Shown here one piece after another: positions 1 to 8,859 of a stretch of 64,000 nt of DNA (positions are counted from its first letter, which is position 1; each line of letters starts with the position of its first letter). The notes under the pieces are model-generated. The model ran no database searches. It was given only the letters and a program-made list of their open reading frames with translations, and was not told where the DNA came from. The stretch spans positions 124,001 through 188,000 of the forward strand of contig NZ_JABAEX010000001.1 in the NCBI RefSeq assembly GCF_012843315.1, in the 5' to 3' direction. A program made the translations under genes and the position numbers. Origin of the DNA: Streptococcus sp. WB01_FAA12 (GTDB taxonomy: Bacteria; Bacillota; Bacilli; Lactobacillales; Streptococcaceae).

Positions 1-1020
1 GGGCAGATTGTAATTGACAATTTAACACAGAAAGAATCACTGATTCTTGGAGTTATCAACTTTGTCTTGATAAAAAACATCCACTATATGGCGTTGACCT
101 ATTTCCTTGTTAAGTTTGTCTCCTTTTTGACCGGTGAGGAACTGGAGATTATGCCAAGAAGAAAAAAAGACCATTTGATGAGATGGGGAGTTATGGGCTG
201 CGCTAGTATCTTTTTTGCGCTGGAAGGTTATATCTATCTGGAAGCTCCTGTGACAAATACCCCTTTAGTCATTTCACATAGGGGCGTTTCAAATAAAAAT
301 GGTGTACAAAATACTGTCCAGTCTTTGGAAAAAACAGCGCAACTGAAACCAGATTTGATTGAAATGGATGTACAGGAGACCAAAGATGGTCAGTTTGTGA
401 TGATGCATGACGCCAATCTTAAGAACTTAGCAGGTATCAATGCCAGACCTCAAGACTTGACTTTGGAGGAGTTGACAGGGTTAGATATTTCTGAAAATGG
501 CTATCGAACCAAGATATCTAGTTTTGATGACTATCTCAATCGCGCGAATGAACTTCATCAAAGATTGTTGATTGAAATCAAAACCAGTAAAAAAGACAGT
601 CCACAAATGATGGAACGTTTTCTAGAGAAGTATGGAACGATTATCAAGCAGTATGGTCATCAGATGCAATCACTAGACTATCATGTGATTGACCAAGTTT
701 TGAAATATGATTCGACTATTCCAGCTTATTTCATCTTGCCTTATAATAGTATTTTCCCAAAAACCAAGGCAACGGGCTATACCATGGAGTATTCAACATT
801 GGATGAATATTTTGTTACTAAACTTTGGTATACAGAACAAAAGCTTTACGTATGGACCATCAATAGCTCTGACGCACTTGATAAATCGTTGCAGTTGTCA
901 GTGGATGGGATGATTACAGATGACATGGAGATGCTACAAGAGACTTTAGCAGCAGCTCAGGAAGATCCAGAATACACCGATCTCCTTTTGAAAAAAGCTA
1001 CGGAGTTCTTTAATTTCTAA
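1..1020 (+). CDS. Membrane-anchored glycerophosphodiester phosphodiesterase, 5'-truncated by the window edge
   Basis: The reading frame is open from base 1, so the true start lies to the left; 339 codons are visible. A hydrophobic stretch and a short transmembrane segment (around codons 61-79) precede the GDPD domain. The domain starts at HRG near visible residue 93 and continues with the metal and acid residues in EMDV and the MMHD motif. It ends with the usual late motif VWTINS. The family hydrolyses glycerophosphodiesters to glycerol 3-phosphate and an alcohol. The N-terminal membrane part is typical of the long streptococcal forms, where the catalytic domain faces outwards. A TTG at 67 could be mistaken for a start but has no ribosome-binding site and lies in mid-domain. 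Confidence 0.85.
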   Translation, partial: GQIVIDNLTQKESLILGVINFVLIKNIHYMALTYFLVKFVSFLTGEELEIMPRRKKDHLMRWGVMGCASIFFALEGYIYLEAPVTNTPLVISHRGVSNKNGVQNTVQSLEKTAQLKPDLIEMDVQETKDGQFVMMHDANLKNLAGINARPQDLTLEELTGLDISENGYRTKISSFDDYLNRANELHQRLLIEIKTSKKDSPQMMERFLEKYGTIIKQYGHQMQSLDYHVIDQVLKYDSTIPAYFILPYNSIFPKTKATGYTMEYSTLDEYFVTKLWYTEQKLYVWTINSSDALDKSLQLSVDGMITDDMEMLQETLAAAQEDPEYTDLLLKKATEFFNF

Positions 1021-1023
1021 CAT

Positions 1024-1060
1024 AGAAAAAAGGAGAAGTGAACCTTCCTCCTTTTTCTGT
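1024..1060. terminator. Bidirectional intrinsic terminator between the GDPD gene and ybaB
   Basis: An 11-bp stem (1025-1035 with 1048-1058) has A-rich and T-rich outer flanks, so it works in both directions for the two convergent genes. Confidence 0.75.
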
Positions 1061-1066
1061 AGGTGA

Positions 1067-1366
1067 TTAGAATGGTAATTTTCCAGCGAAAGCACCTAGT
1101 TTTTTCTTAGTCGTTTCATCGATTTGTTCTAGAGCAGCGTTGATGGCTTGAACGGTCATATCAGACAAGGTTTCTAGGTCTTCTGGATCTACAACTGCTG
1201 GACTGAAGTCAATACTAACAACTTTTTTATCTCCAGTTAAGGTCGCTTGGACAAGGTCTTGAGCAGATTTTCCAACAAATTGCATAGCAGCGAGTTCTGC
1301 TTGACTTTGTTCCATTTGTTTTTGAAGTTTTTGTGCTTGGCGCATCATGTTTTGCATGTTCATCAT
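1067..1366 (-). CDS. ybaB: YbaB/EbfC nucleoid-associated protein
   Basis: This 99-residue protein has the family layout: a Met/Gln-rich N-terminal helix ([19 protein letters not shown]), then the central sheet with [10 protein letters not shown] and a C-terminal helix containing [11 protein letters not shown]. The family forms dimers that bind DNA without strong sequence preference. In many bacteria it is coupled to dnaX/recR, but not here. It converges on the GDPD gene and shares its terminator. The length is that of a complete family member. It marks the core-genome side of the left boundary of the CRISPR island. Confidence 0.9.
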   Translation of the reverse strand: MMNMQNMMRQAQKLQKQMEQSQAELAAMQFVGKSAQDLVQATLTGDKKVVSIDFSPAVVDPEDLETLSDMTVQAINAALEQIDETTKKKLGAFAGKLPF

Positions 1367-1437
1367 AAGATTTTTAAGATTCCTTTCGTATCAAGGCTTT
1401 GTGCCTTGTTTTATAAATTTTTTTGCCATTTTTTGCC

Positions 1438-1851
1438 CTAGAAGTTGTCAAAAGCATTGGCGACTTCTTTTTGTTGAGTTGGGAATAAATGCGAGTAGAT
1501 GTTGATAGTTGTATTAATGCTACTGTGTCCAAGTCATTTCATAAGTGTAAAAAATATAGAATCTTTTCCCTCACCGTTTCTGAGTCCTTTTGAAACTAGA
1601 AACGCTGCATGTGAATGCCGGAAATCATGATTACGAATCATTTTTAATGACGCAGGCATTCTTTTTTTCAATTTAATCTTTTGATTAGAAACCATTGGAG
1701 TAGTCAGTTGTAAAGGACTATCTTGAAAGATTTGTAAGTCTTCTGTATTGTCCGTAAATTCTACTAATAGGTGAGCTTGTTTTTCTTTCCATTCCGTTAG
1801 TTCTTGAACGAATGCCTTATGAATGTAAATTCGACGTATAAAAAGTACCAC
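1438..1851 (-). pseudogene. Tyrosine-recombinase (phage/ICE integrase) C-terminal remnant
   Basis: Reading leftwards, the frame gives the catalytic-domain motif HDFRHSHAAFLVSKG, which contains the Arg and His of the R-H-R-Y box. An in-frame TGA follows at 1534-1536. The same frame then continues with LGHSSINTTINIYSHLFPTQ and stops at 1438-1440, so box II and the tyrosine region are intact behind the stop codon. The N-terminal half is missing; an in-frame stop precedes the GTG at 1851. This is the decayed end of an integrase that probably once moved the neighbouring island. The active-site Tyr in NIYSH is still readable. Confidence 0.85.
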
Positions 1852-2721
1852 GCTTATCCTCTTTTAAAATATTTTCTTACGTAGAAATCTTATAAAGATA
1901 ATCAACAGATAGTTTAAATATTACTTGATTAAGCTATGAAGTCTATACTTAGATTCGTATTACTTGAACTCTACTCTTGTGGAGGTTCCCTCGCTTTCTA
2001 TGACATATTCTCTCACCTGTCAGTTTACTGAAATCGTGGCTAATATTAACTCACTAGCTTTGGTTGAGATAGTATCATTGAAGTACATTATTGATTATAT
2101 CATTTTTGAACTCTATTGAAAAGCCAAATTTTCGCCAATAGAACTTACTGAAATACGTCCAATTCTTTTATTATTATAAATTATATAAAGCTTTACAAAC
2201 TAGTTCGTTCATTCTTCCATTTGTAACAAGAACAAAACATGCATTTTGTCAATATTCCAAACACATTTTTGGAAAACTAGTCACCTTTTAATGAAGAAGT
2301 TTAGGTAACTAAACAATTTATTATTCAAAATAACTCTGATGAGGATAATCCGATTTACTAAGTCTATTCGTGAATTATAGAAAATATCTATGTATTGGGG
2401 AATGTATGCGTATCAGTTTTGAAGCCTTTATGCTCAATACTGATTGTTGTATAAAATGATTCAAAACTGCTATTACCGTGTGGAAAGTCTTTATCACCAT
2501 TTGAATGTTGGATACGATGACTCACTAGCAAATTGTCCAAAATAGACTTTTTCTTCAATCTGAAATAACTGCTAAGTTATTCTCGTCTATTTTAATTTTG
2601 TATTAGCTAAATCTACTGCAAGATTTTTGAATCCTGAATTATTGGTGTCAACAAGTTGTAGCACTATTTATTTGATTTGAAGAGCAAGCAGTGATTTCAC
2701 AGTTGATTTAAGATGATAAAA
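1852..2721. other. Long AT-rich non-coding stretch, no recognisable gene
   Basis: About 870 bp between the integrase remnant and the cas promoter contain no open frame with family motifs on either strand. The sequence is rich in stop codons and AT, with a few weak partial repeats such as ACTTACTGAAAT-like words near 2021 and 2143. It looks like decayed mobile-element DNA. No transposase, tRNA or riboswitch could be recognised. Confidence 0.5.
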
Positions 2722-2764
2722 TGTAACAATATAATTTGACAGCGGTTACAAAATTTTGTAATAT
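2722..2764 (+). promoter_or_regulatory. cas operon promoter with a palindromic operator-like site
   Basis: TTGACA at 2736-2741 and TAATAT at 2759-2764 are separated by 17 bp, a near-ideal sigma-A spacing. The spacer and the start of the -10 box hold a perfect 16-bp palindrome, TTACAAAATTTTGTAA (2746-2761). Upstream, TGTAAC at 2722-2727 is the inverted partner of GTTACA at 2745-2750. A dyad in this position would let a dimeric repressor block polymerase. No candidate regulator gene lies next to it. Confidence 0.6.
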
Positions 2765-2808
2765 CTATAATATAAGAAGATGTGTATTAATTCAGGGAGG
2801 AATCTAGG

Positions 2809-3537
2809 ATGCAATTATTAATTGAACTGCAAAAAATTGATCAGTTTATATTACCAGTAAACTATAATTATCTTCTTCAATCGATGATTTATAATTTATT
2901 GAAAAATAAGGAAGACTTGTCTGCGCAACTTCATGAGATAGGTCATCAGTTTGAGGACAAACATTTTAAGCTTTTTACATTTTCACTGTTGCAAGGTCAA
3001 TATAAAATGCAAGGAAAACGGATAGAGTTTCTTGATAAGGTGAGGTTCGAAATTAGAACGATTGATCAATCCGTTTTATTGACTATTGCAGAGTCCTTGT
3101 CAGAACTAGATAAATTAAAAATTGGTCGAAACCTTGTGAAAATTTTAAATGTAAAAATTGAGCAAAAAAAATTAACGGAGACTTCTTATAAGATTCGGAT
3201 GATTTCTCCCTTGGTGGCTCGTTCTACAGATGCTGAGACTAAAAAAACATTGTATTATAATCCATTTGATACGGAATTCAATAGCAGAATCATAGAGAAT
3301 TTTGCGAGGAAATATCAGGCTTATTGTCATAAAGTACCGACAGGTAGATTTGATATAGAGCCGATAAATTTTTCTTTAAAAAATAAATTGGTTACCAAAT
3401 ACAAAGATTATCTCATAACGGGTTGGAAAGGAGAATTTGAGATAAGAGGAGATGCGGAGGTGTTGGATTTCCTCTATCAAGTTGGGCTTGGTGAGAAGAA
3501 TTCGATGGGATTCGGAATGTTTGTAATTGAAGAATAG
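2809..3537 (+). CDS. cas6: Cas6 CRISPR pre-crRNA endoribonuclease
   Basis: This 242-residue RAMP-fold protein is first in the cas operon. It shows the Cas6 layout: an N-terminal ferredoxin-like domain with LHEIGHQ (His42 and His46 are candidate catalytic histidines) and KLFTFS at 54-59. The C-terminal domain ends in the glycine-rich loop GLGEKNSMGFGMF at 226-238. Cas6 cuts the repeat RNA at the base of its hairpin and leaves an 8-nt 5' handle. The array repeats here carry a CCTTA/TAAGG hairpin and end in ATTGAGAC, which fits. A GGAGG box lies a few bases upstream of the ATG. The gene is 9 bp from cmr1 and clearly co-transcribed. Confidence 0.9.
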   Translation: MQLLIELQKIDQFILPVNYNYLLQSMIYNLLKNKEDLSAQLHEIGHQFEDKHFKLFTFSLLQGQYKMQGKRIEFLDKVRFEIRTIDQSVLLTIAESLSELDKLKIGRNLVKILNVKIEQKKLTETSYKIRMISPLVARSTDAETKKTLYYNPFDTEFNSRIIENFARKYQAYCHKVPTGRFDIEPINFSLKNKLVTKYKDYLITGWKGEFEIRGDAEVLDFLYQVGLGEKNSMGFGMFVIEE

Positions 3538-3546
3538 GAGGATAAA

Positions 3547-4818
3547 ATGGATATGGAATTTAGGAATTGTAAGTTAGAGCTTGACTTAAAATGTCATGCG
3601 CCAATCATTCATTTCCAGACGGAAGAAGAAGGAGCTACTTTGCGTGCTAGTGAAGTCAAGCCAAAATTTGATCGGTACTTGATGAAGAAAGTTCCAAGTC
3701 TGAAAAACCGTTTCAAAAATCAGTATTTACCATATAAAATGAAGTTTATTGATAATAGTCCTAATGTCATTTACAAGTATAGTAAAAATGAAGGCAAGTA
3801 TGATAAGCAGACAAATAATAACGAAGGCAACTTCCAATTATATTTTGCCAGAGATGAGAAACGCAGAGTAGAAACAAATCCTACAATGACAATTACTTGT
3901 TTTGATCCGCTCCTTCAGAAATTGATAGTTGAACATATCAAAAACTTTTTTATAGTGACAAATTTTGGGGCTGCTCAAGGAAAAGGGTATGGTAGTTTTA
4001 CTGTAATTGATGAAGAACAGAGTAAAATTGAAAGCATTCTAAGGGAAGAGTTTGGATTAAAGACTCTTTATAAAATGGATTTTAGGAAAGCAGCTAAAAA
4101 TTTGAAGTTCTCAAAGAAGATAAAAGTGATTTTTGAAAATATTGAAAAATTCTATAAAATAACCAAGAGTGGCTATAACTATCAGGGAGAATATGCTCGA
4201 AGTGCCTTGTTTTATTATATGCATGATAAAATGATTGGAAATGAAAAAGCTGCTTTAAAGGATAAAGTAATAGAAAAACCTTTTGGAACTATCCCCTACC
4301 ACCTTAATCAGCAGACACATAACGAAAAATATGTTCGAGCACTGCTGGGGCTATCTTCTTATTTATCATTTACAGATATAAGAAAAAACACAAAAAAAGA
4401 AGAGAAAGATATTTCTGTTAATATTAACATTATGCATGAAGCAAATAAAATTGAAGCAAATATTGAACGATTTTCTTCACCAATAACTTTTAAAGTAATC
4501 AACGATATTGTTTACATTATTCCTAAACAGAGATGGTGTAAGTATATTTTAAACAAGAAATTTAAATTTAAATATAAGGTATCGAAAAATGTTCCTAGAA
4601 GCTGGATGAGTGCCATAAAAGATAATAAAATGAGAAAAATAGAATATGAGAGATTTATAAGAAAACTGGATGAAAAATTAAAAAGGGAAGAGATATACCT
4701 ACAAACTCCAGAGGAGTTTGATTTACTAAAATTTTTAGACTTTGCTGTGCAATATTATAATAAAATGGAACCCAAAGGTTATGCACATACCATCCAAATT
4801 TCATATGATATTAGATAA
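3547..4818 (+). CDS. cmr1: Cmr1-like RAMP subunit of the type III-B effector complex
   Basis: This 423-residue protein has two RAMP-like halves. The first contains the family-like segment HFQTEEEGATLRASEVKPK (22-40) and a glycine-rich loop GAAQGKGYGSFTVI (141-154). The second contains IERFSSPITFKVINDIVYII, a second ferredoxin-like strand pattern. It is assigned as Cmr1 because the other five Cmr proteins are all identifiable, and because Cmr1 is the large two-domain subunit that caps the 3' end of the crRNA. Sequence resemblance to archaeal Cmr1 is weak and it belongs to a divergent branch, so the name rests partly on context. It has a GGAGG-type RBS and sits between cas6 and cas10. Confidence 0.7.
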   Translation: MDMEFRNCKLELDLKCHAPIIHFQTEEEGATLRASEVKPKFDRYLMKKVPSLKNRFKNQYLPYKMKFIDNSPNVIYKYSKNEGKYDKQTNNNEGNFQLYFARDEKRRVETNPTMTITCFDPLLQKLIVEHIKNFFIVTNFGAAQGKGYGSFTVIDEEQSKIESILREEFGLKTLYKMDFRKAAKNLKFSKKIKVIFENIEKFYKITKSGYNYQGEYARSALFYYMHDKMIGNEKAALKDKVIEKPFGTIPYHLNQQTHNEKYVRALLGLSSYLSFTDIRKNTKKEEKDISVNINIMHEANKIEANIERFSSPITFKVINDIVYIIPKQRWCKYILNKKFKFKYKVSKNVPRSWMSAIKDNKMRKIEYERFIRKLDEKLKREEIYLQTPEEFDLLKFLDFAVQYYNKMEPKGYAHTIQISYDIR

Positions 4819-4834
4819 CAGGGGAGATGAATAA

Positions 4835-6472
4835 ATGAAATATGTAGGTATAACAATCGGTCCAATTTTTAAAACCATTGGAGAGGCGATCTCTCCGGCA
4901 GGTTTGTGGTTTGGCAGTTATTTTTTCTCAACGGTGACAAAGAAACTCTGTGAAAAACTTGTTGGGATTCCAAATGTCAATATTTTTTCACCGTTTTATG
5001 ACTCTAATAGTAATCAAAATCCACAAGAAGATGGTATTGGTCGTTACCATGATCGGATTTTATTTTTAGATAATGATAGTACATTAACTTCGGAAGGACT
5101 TGAAACAATAATTTCAAAAGTGAAAGAGGAAATGACTGAGAAATTCGGAAAGTTTAATACAAAGGAGATTAGGGACTTTGTTGACAACTATCTGAGAATT
5201 GATTTTGTTATTCTTGATGAAAAAACCATGAATGGAATTATAGAAAAAAGAGAAAAAGAAGGTGAGGATGGAAACAATATAGCTATTATACTGAATGATG
5301 CTTTGGATGCGCTGGAGCTAATGGCAGCAGGTAAGGGAAGAACAGATATGAACTTATTTGCTCCATTCTTTGCAGGCAAGAAAGACAATCGGAATTGCTA
5401 TATTAAAGGAAGTGAGCTATTTACAGATACCAAGCTAAATAGCCAGTTGCTTACAAGCTACTCAGACCACGCTTCTGAATTGAAATCAATAGAAGATATA
5501 GCTCTATCTCGAAAGAAAGAGGAAAACTCTTCTGACAGGTCCCCTAGTAGTGAGATAGCACCAATCAGAAGCGAATATTATGCAGTCGTTAATTCGGATG
5601 GGGATAAGGTCGGAACTCTTTTGAAAGCTTTATGTAAAGATGTAGAAATCCCTGAACAATCTGATAGGATAAACAGTTTTTCGAGGGCCTGTTTAGACTA
5701 TGCTGGTGAAGCGGCTAAGCTTGTCGGAGATTATGGCGGGATGACTATTTATGCTGGGGGGGATGATTTACTGTTTATCGCCCCTGTTCATTCTATTTTT
5801 GCCCTATGTCAGAAACTAAATATATTATTTATAGATACTTTGTCAAAAAGTATTAAGGAGTTAAAGGAGGAAGTCAAGATTAGCTTGTCTTTTGGTGCTG
5901 CTATTCAGTATGTAAAATATCCTCTATATGAAGCGCTGGAAAGAGCTAGAGTTCAACTTTATAAGGCTAAAGAAAGTTACGGTAAACGTCCGAATGGTAG
6001 TGAAATCAGCGGAGGCAATCGTCTGGGGATAGAGTTGGTAAAACACAGCGGAAAAACCGTTCAATTGATGGTGGAAAATGAGAAGTTGGAGGCCATAGAT
6101 AATCTGATAAAATATCGAGCAACTACGAACGATCAAGCACTGGAATCTGTCCTTTATAATCTGCAGGATACAGAAATTATTTTTAAGTTGTTGTTTGAGA
6201 AAACCGCACAGAATATATTTGATTTTCAAGAATATAAAATGAGGTTTTTGAATAACTTTAACAATCCAAACCAGTTGTCTTATCATAGTTATCTTGACGA
6301 AATAGCTAAATTTTTCTATGACAACTATTTGAAAGAGTATCAATATAAGCCAGATACGAAAGTAAAGGTTGATGGGGTTTGTACAAAACGAAACATAAGT
6401 ATAGGGGAATTCTATACTAAAGAGTTACAGGCTATTTTATTTTTGGTGAAGTTTTGGCAGGGAGGTAAGTGA
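4835..6472 (+). CDS. cas10: Cas10/Cmr2, cyclase-competent, without HD nuclease domain
   Basis: This 545-residue large subunit of the type III-B complex begins directly with KYVGITIGPIFKTIGEA, the start of the first palm region of Cmr2. The protein therefore has no N-terminal HD nuclease domain; Cmr2 with HD is usually 800 residues or more. The first palm aspartate region is SDGD at 254-257 and the cyclase motif is YAGGDDLLFI with GGDD at 308-311. The polymerase/cyclase site thus looks intact. After target RNA binding, Cas10 makes a nucleotide second messenger (cyclic oligoadenylate or, in some systems, SAM-AMP). Its stop overlaps the cmr3 start (TGATG). Confidence 0.92.
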   Translation: MKYVGITIGPIFKTIGEAISPAGLWFGSYFFSTVTKKLCEKLVGIPNVNIFSPFYDSNSNQNPQEDGIGRYHDRILFLDNDSTLTSEGLETIISKVKEEMTEKFGKFNTKEIRDFVDNYLRIDFVILDEKTMNGIIEKREKEGEDGNNIAIILNDALDALELMAAGKGRTDMNLFAPFFAGKKDNRNCYIKGSELFTDTKLNSQLLTSYSDHASELKSIEDIALSRKKEENSSDRSPSSEIAPIRSEYYAVVNSDGDKVGTLLKALCKDVEIPEQSDRINSFSRACLDYAGEAAKLVGDYGGMTIYAGGDDLLFIAPVHSIFALCQKLNILFIDTLSKSIKELKEEVKISLSFGAAIQYVKYPLYEALERARVQLYKAKESYGKRPNGSEISGGNRLGIELVKHSGKTVQLMVENEKLEAIDNLIKYRATTNDQALESVLYNLQDTEIIFKLLFEKTAQNIFDFQEYKMRFLNNFNNPNQLSYHSYLDEIAKFFYDNYLKEYQYKPDTKVKVDGVCTKRNISIGEFYTKELQAILFLVKFWQGGK

Positions 6473-7746
6473 TGACAGAATATCTTGTGACTTTTAAACC
6501 GCTGGGAGACTACTCTTTTGGCTCAGATAGGCGCTTTAGCTTTGCCGGTAGAAATAACTATTCAGCTGATGAGTATGCGCCTTATTTTATCCGTACTAAT
6601 CGCGTTCCTGAACAGTCCACAGTCTTTGGGATGATACGCTATCTTATCTTAGTCAGTAATGGGATTGAGCTGAACCAGGATTTTCAGTATGATGGGAATA
6701 CGCGAAATAAAATCGAAGCTCTAATCGGAGAGAAGAGCTTTTCTCTAAATGGAAGTGTACAACATTTCGGAAAATTAGAAAAAATCTCTCCCATCTTTCT
6801 GCTAAAAAATAGTGAGGAAATTGTCATACCAAATCCGTTTAACAACAAGCAGGGGAAAGAGGGGATTGAACAGTTTGCACCAATGATACTAGAAGAAATT
6901 AAAGTATCGACTAGTTTTGGTGAGATCTCTCTTCCTAAATCTAAGGAATATAATCCTAAAGAAGGGTATGGAAATGGCTATTATAATATTAATATAGGCT
7001 GTCTAGAAGCAATTGAAGATATTTTTAGGACTAAAGTAGCGACTGGTGTAAGGCGTGTTACGCAGAATGATCTGCAGAACCTGAAGATAAATATTCGAGA
7101 TTTATGTGAGTCATTTGTGAATGACGCTATGAAACAGGGGGGGTCTAATTTAGATAGTAATAGCAATCTTAGTTTAACTGAGTTTATCAATGATTTTATG
7201 GATTTACTAGACGAGCACAACAAAAGGGAAAAAAATAACTTTCAAGAAGAATTAGAAAAACTATCTAAAAATTTTGATGCTGACCGTCTATTTAAGCGAG
7301 AGGTACATCAGCTACAGAAAGACTATGAATTTGCTGTCTATGTAAAGGTTAAGGATGGTATCATATTAAAAGATGGTATCGTTCCTATGGGACAGAAAGG
7401 TACCCTCTTCAAGGTTTCTGTAAAAGAATCGAAAGATAATTTAGAAAGTAAAATCACAGAGCATTTCCAGAAGCAGACTCCACAAGGTCAGACTTGGCAA
7501 TACTGCCTATCAGATGTGTGCCTGGTAGATGATGTTCAAAACTTTGCGATTTTAGAGGAAAAGTTAGTTCGTCAGCTTCATACAGACCTTAGTAAAAATC
7601 GTCTAAAAGGACTTGATTTACAAGGATCTAGTCTTCTTTATAAGGCAGGGAGTGTCTTTTATGGTGATGATGCTATTTCGGTAAAAACCGGTTTAGAGCC
7701 AGCAGGCTATAATACTATTTATAAGATTACAGGAAGTAAGGAGTAA
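6472..7746 (+). CDS. cmr3: Cmr3 RAMP subunit
   Basis: The ATG at 6472 overlaps the cas10 stop and has GGAGG at 6461-6465, which decides this start over the upstream GTG at 6469. The 424-residue protein starts with the Cmr3 pattern LVTFKPLGDYSFGSD, followed by RVPEQSTVFGMIRYLIL (44-60), matching the Cmr3 FPP-Q-T-GMLR motif. Cmr3 binds the 5' handle of the crRNA together with Cas10. A long internal charged insertion around residues 200-280 is not recognised. Operon position directly after cas10 is the usual one. Confidence 0.85.
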   Translation: MTEYLVTFKPLGDYSFGSDRRFSFAGRNNYSADEYAPYFIRTNRVPEQSTVFGMIRYLILVSNGIELNQDFQYDGNTRNKIEALIGEKSFSLNGSVQHFGKLEKISPIFLLKNSEEIVIPNPFNNKQGKEGIEQFAPMILEEIKVSTSFGEISLPKSKEYNPKEGYGNGYYNINIGCLEAIEDIFRTKVATGVRRVTQNDLQNLKINIRDLCESFVNDAMKQGGSNLDSNSNLSLTEFINDFMDLLDEHNKREKNNFQEELEKLSKNFDADRLFKREVHQLQKDYEFAVYVKVKDGIILKDGIVPMGQKGTLFKVSVKESKDNLESKITEHFQKQTPQGQTWQYCLSDVCLVDDVQNFAILEEKLVRQLHTDLSKNRLKGLDLQGSSLLYKAGSVFYGDDAISVKTGLEPAGYNTIYKITGSKE

Positions 7747-7749
7747 AAA

Positions 7750-8451
7750 ATGAAAGCAAAAATTTTTGTCATTGAATGTTTAACAAATTTGCATGTGGGC
7801 GATGGGGATGTTAATTTTAACATCATTGATAACGAAGTGGAGCGAGATGTTGTGACGGGCTTCCCGACGATTAACTCCTCAGGTGTTAAAGGTGCTCTGA
7901 GATCCTTCTTTGAAGAAAACGACTTATCGAACATTGATGAAATATTCGGTTCGGAAAATAGTAAGGTTACTACTTCAGGAGCATTAAAATTTCTTAGCGC
8001 GAATCTACTAGCCCTGCCAATTCGTTCGATAAGTGGTGAGGACAAGCCATATTCAATACATGCTCCGAAAACAGCTTGTAAAGATTTCAAGCAAATGCTT
8101 AAAAATTTTCAATTAGAAAATGTTTCAATAGCAGATATAAAGGGTGGAGATGAGAAGATAACTTTGGATCAAGATAATTCTTGCTTTGAAAAATATGGTT
8201 TACCAGTAATTGCTCGGAATAGTGTCGGAGAACAAACTAATTTGTGGTATGAGGAAGTTGTGCCCCACAAGTCGATTTTCTATTTTGCAGTGGTGGCTTC
8301 AACCAGTGAATCAGAAAACCTTTTAGAGATTTTTACAGATTCGGTGAGAGAGGAAATTATCCAGTTTGGCGCAAATGCTTCCGTAGGTTATGGACTTTGC
8401 AAGGTTATTAAAGTGATTTCAGGAAATGAAGAAGGAGCAAACAATGGATAA
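7750..8451 (+). CDS. cmr4: Cmr4 backbone subunit, probable target-RNA ribonuclease
   Basis: This 233-residue RAMP protein shows IECLTNLHVGDGDVNFNIID, then VTGFPTINSSGVKGALRS (35-52), the signature of Cmr4/Csm3-type backbone subunits. Near the C-terminus is the glycine-rich segment FGANASVGYGLCKV. Asp27 in NIIDNEVERD is at the position of the aspartate that cleaves target RNA at 6-nt intervals in characterised Cmr4 proteins, so the complex is probably an active RNase. The protein is somewhat shorter than archaeal homologues. AAGGAG lies before the ATG, and the gap to cmr3 is only 3 bp. Confidence 0.85.
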   Translation: MKAKIFVIECLTNLHVGDGDVNFNIIDNEVERDVVTGFPTINSSGVKGALRSFFEENDLSNIDEIFGSENSKVTTSGALKFLSANLLALPIRSISGEDKPYSIHAPKTACKDFKQMLKNFQLENVSIADIKGGDEKITLDQDNSCFEKYGLPVIARNSVGEQTNLWYEEVVPHKSIFYFAVVASTSESENLLEIFTDSVREEIIQFGANASVGYGLCKVIKVISGNEEGANNG

Positions 8452-8857
8452 GAACAGAATAAATCAGTTGCTTCCTATTGCTGTTGAGGTGATTGAAAAG
8501 GAGCTTACGGAGCCAATTCCAAATGAGTTTAGAGGATATATCGCTTCTTTCGGAGCGGCAGTTACTATGGGAAGTCTCCCTGCAGCAGTTGCCTACTATT
8601 CGGCTGCATCAAAAAATGCCAAAGAAGATCGCACCAAGCTCCCTGTTATGATTTTGGAAGTATTGAAGAAAGAAAACACAGGCATTACAGAAACCACCTT
8701 GTTTGAGTATGTGACATCGTTCAAAAATGATAATGAGAGTTTCGCTATTAAAGAGGGTGTACTGCATGCAGCCATTGCGATCAAACTAGGGTTAAACTTG
8801 TTTGAAATTGAGTCAAAAGATCAAAAAGTCAAGGAAGACGAGAAAAATGGAGGGTAA
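8444..8857 (+). CDS. cmr5: Cmr5 small subunit
   Basis: The chosen ATG at 8444 has AAGGAG a few bases upstream and overlaps the end of cmr4 by 8 bp. The ORF can extend to 8426 but that start lacks an RBS. The 137-residue protein is mainly helical, with the Cmr5 pattern of a short lysine-rich N-terminus, a central helix (FRGYIASFGAAVTMGSLPAA) and a late helix (LHAAIAIKLGLNLFEIE). Cmr5 stacks along the inner face of the complex and contacts target RNA. It is encoded in the canonical cmr4-cmr5-cmr6 order. Confidence 0.85.
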   Translation: MDKNRINQLLPIAVEVIEKELTEPIPNEFRGYIASFGAAVTMGSLPAAVAYYSAASKNAKEDRTKLPVMILEVLKKENTGITETTLFEYVTSFKNDNESFAIKEGVLHAAIAIKLGLNLFEIESKDQKVKEDEKNGG

Positions 8858-8859
8858 GG

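Noticed and set aside
1852..2721. Possible riboswitch or structured RNA in the long gap
   Set aside because: No conserved riboswitch core or convincing long hairpin could be recognised, and the downstream gene has its own promoter at 2736-2764.
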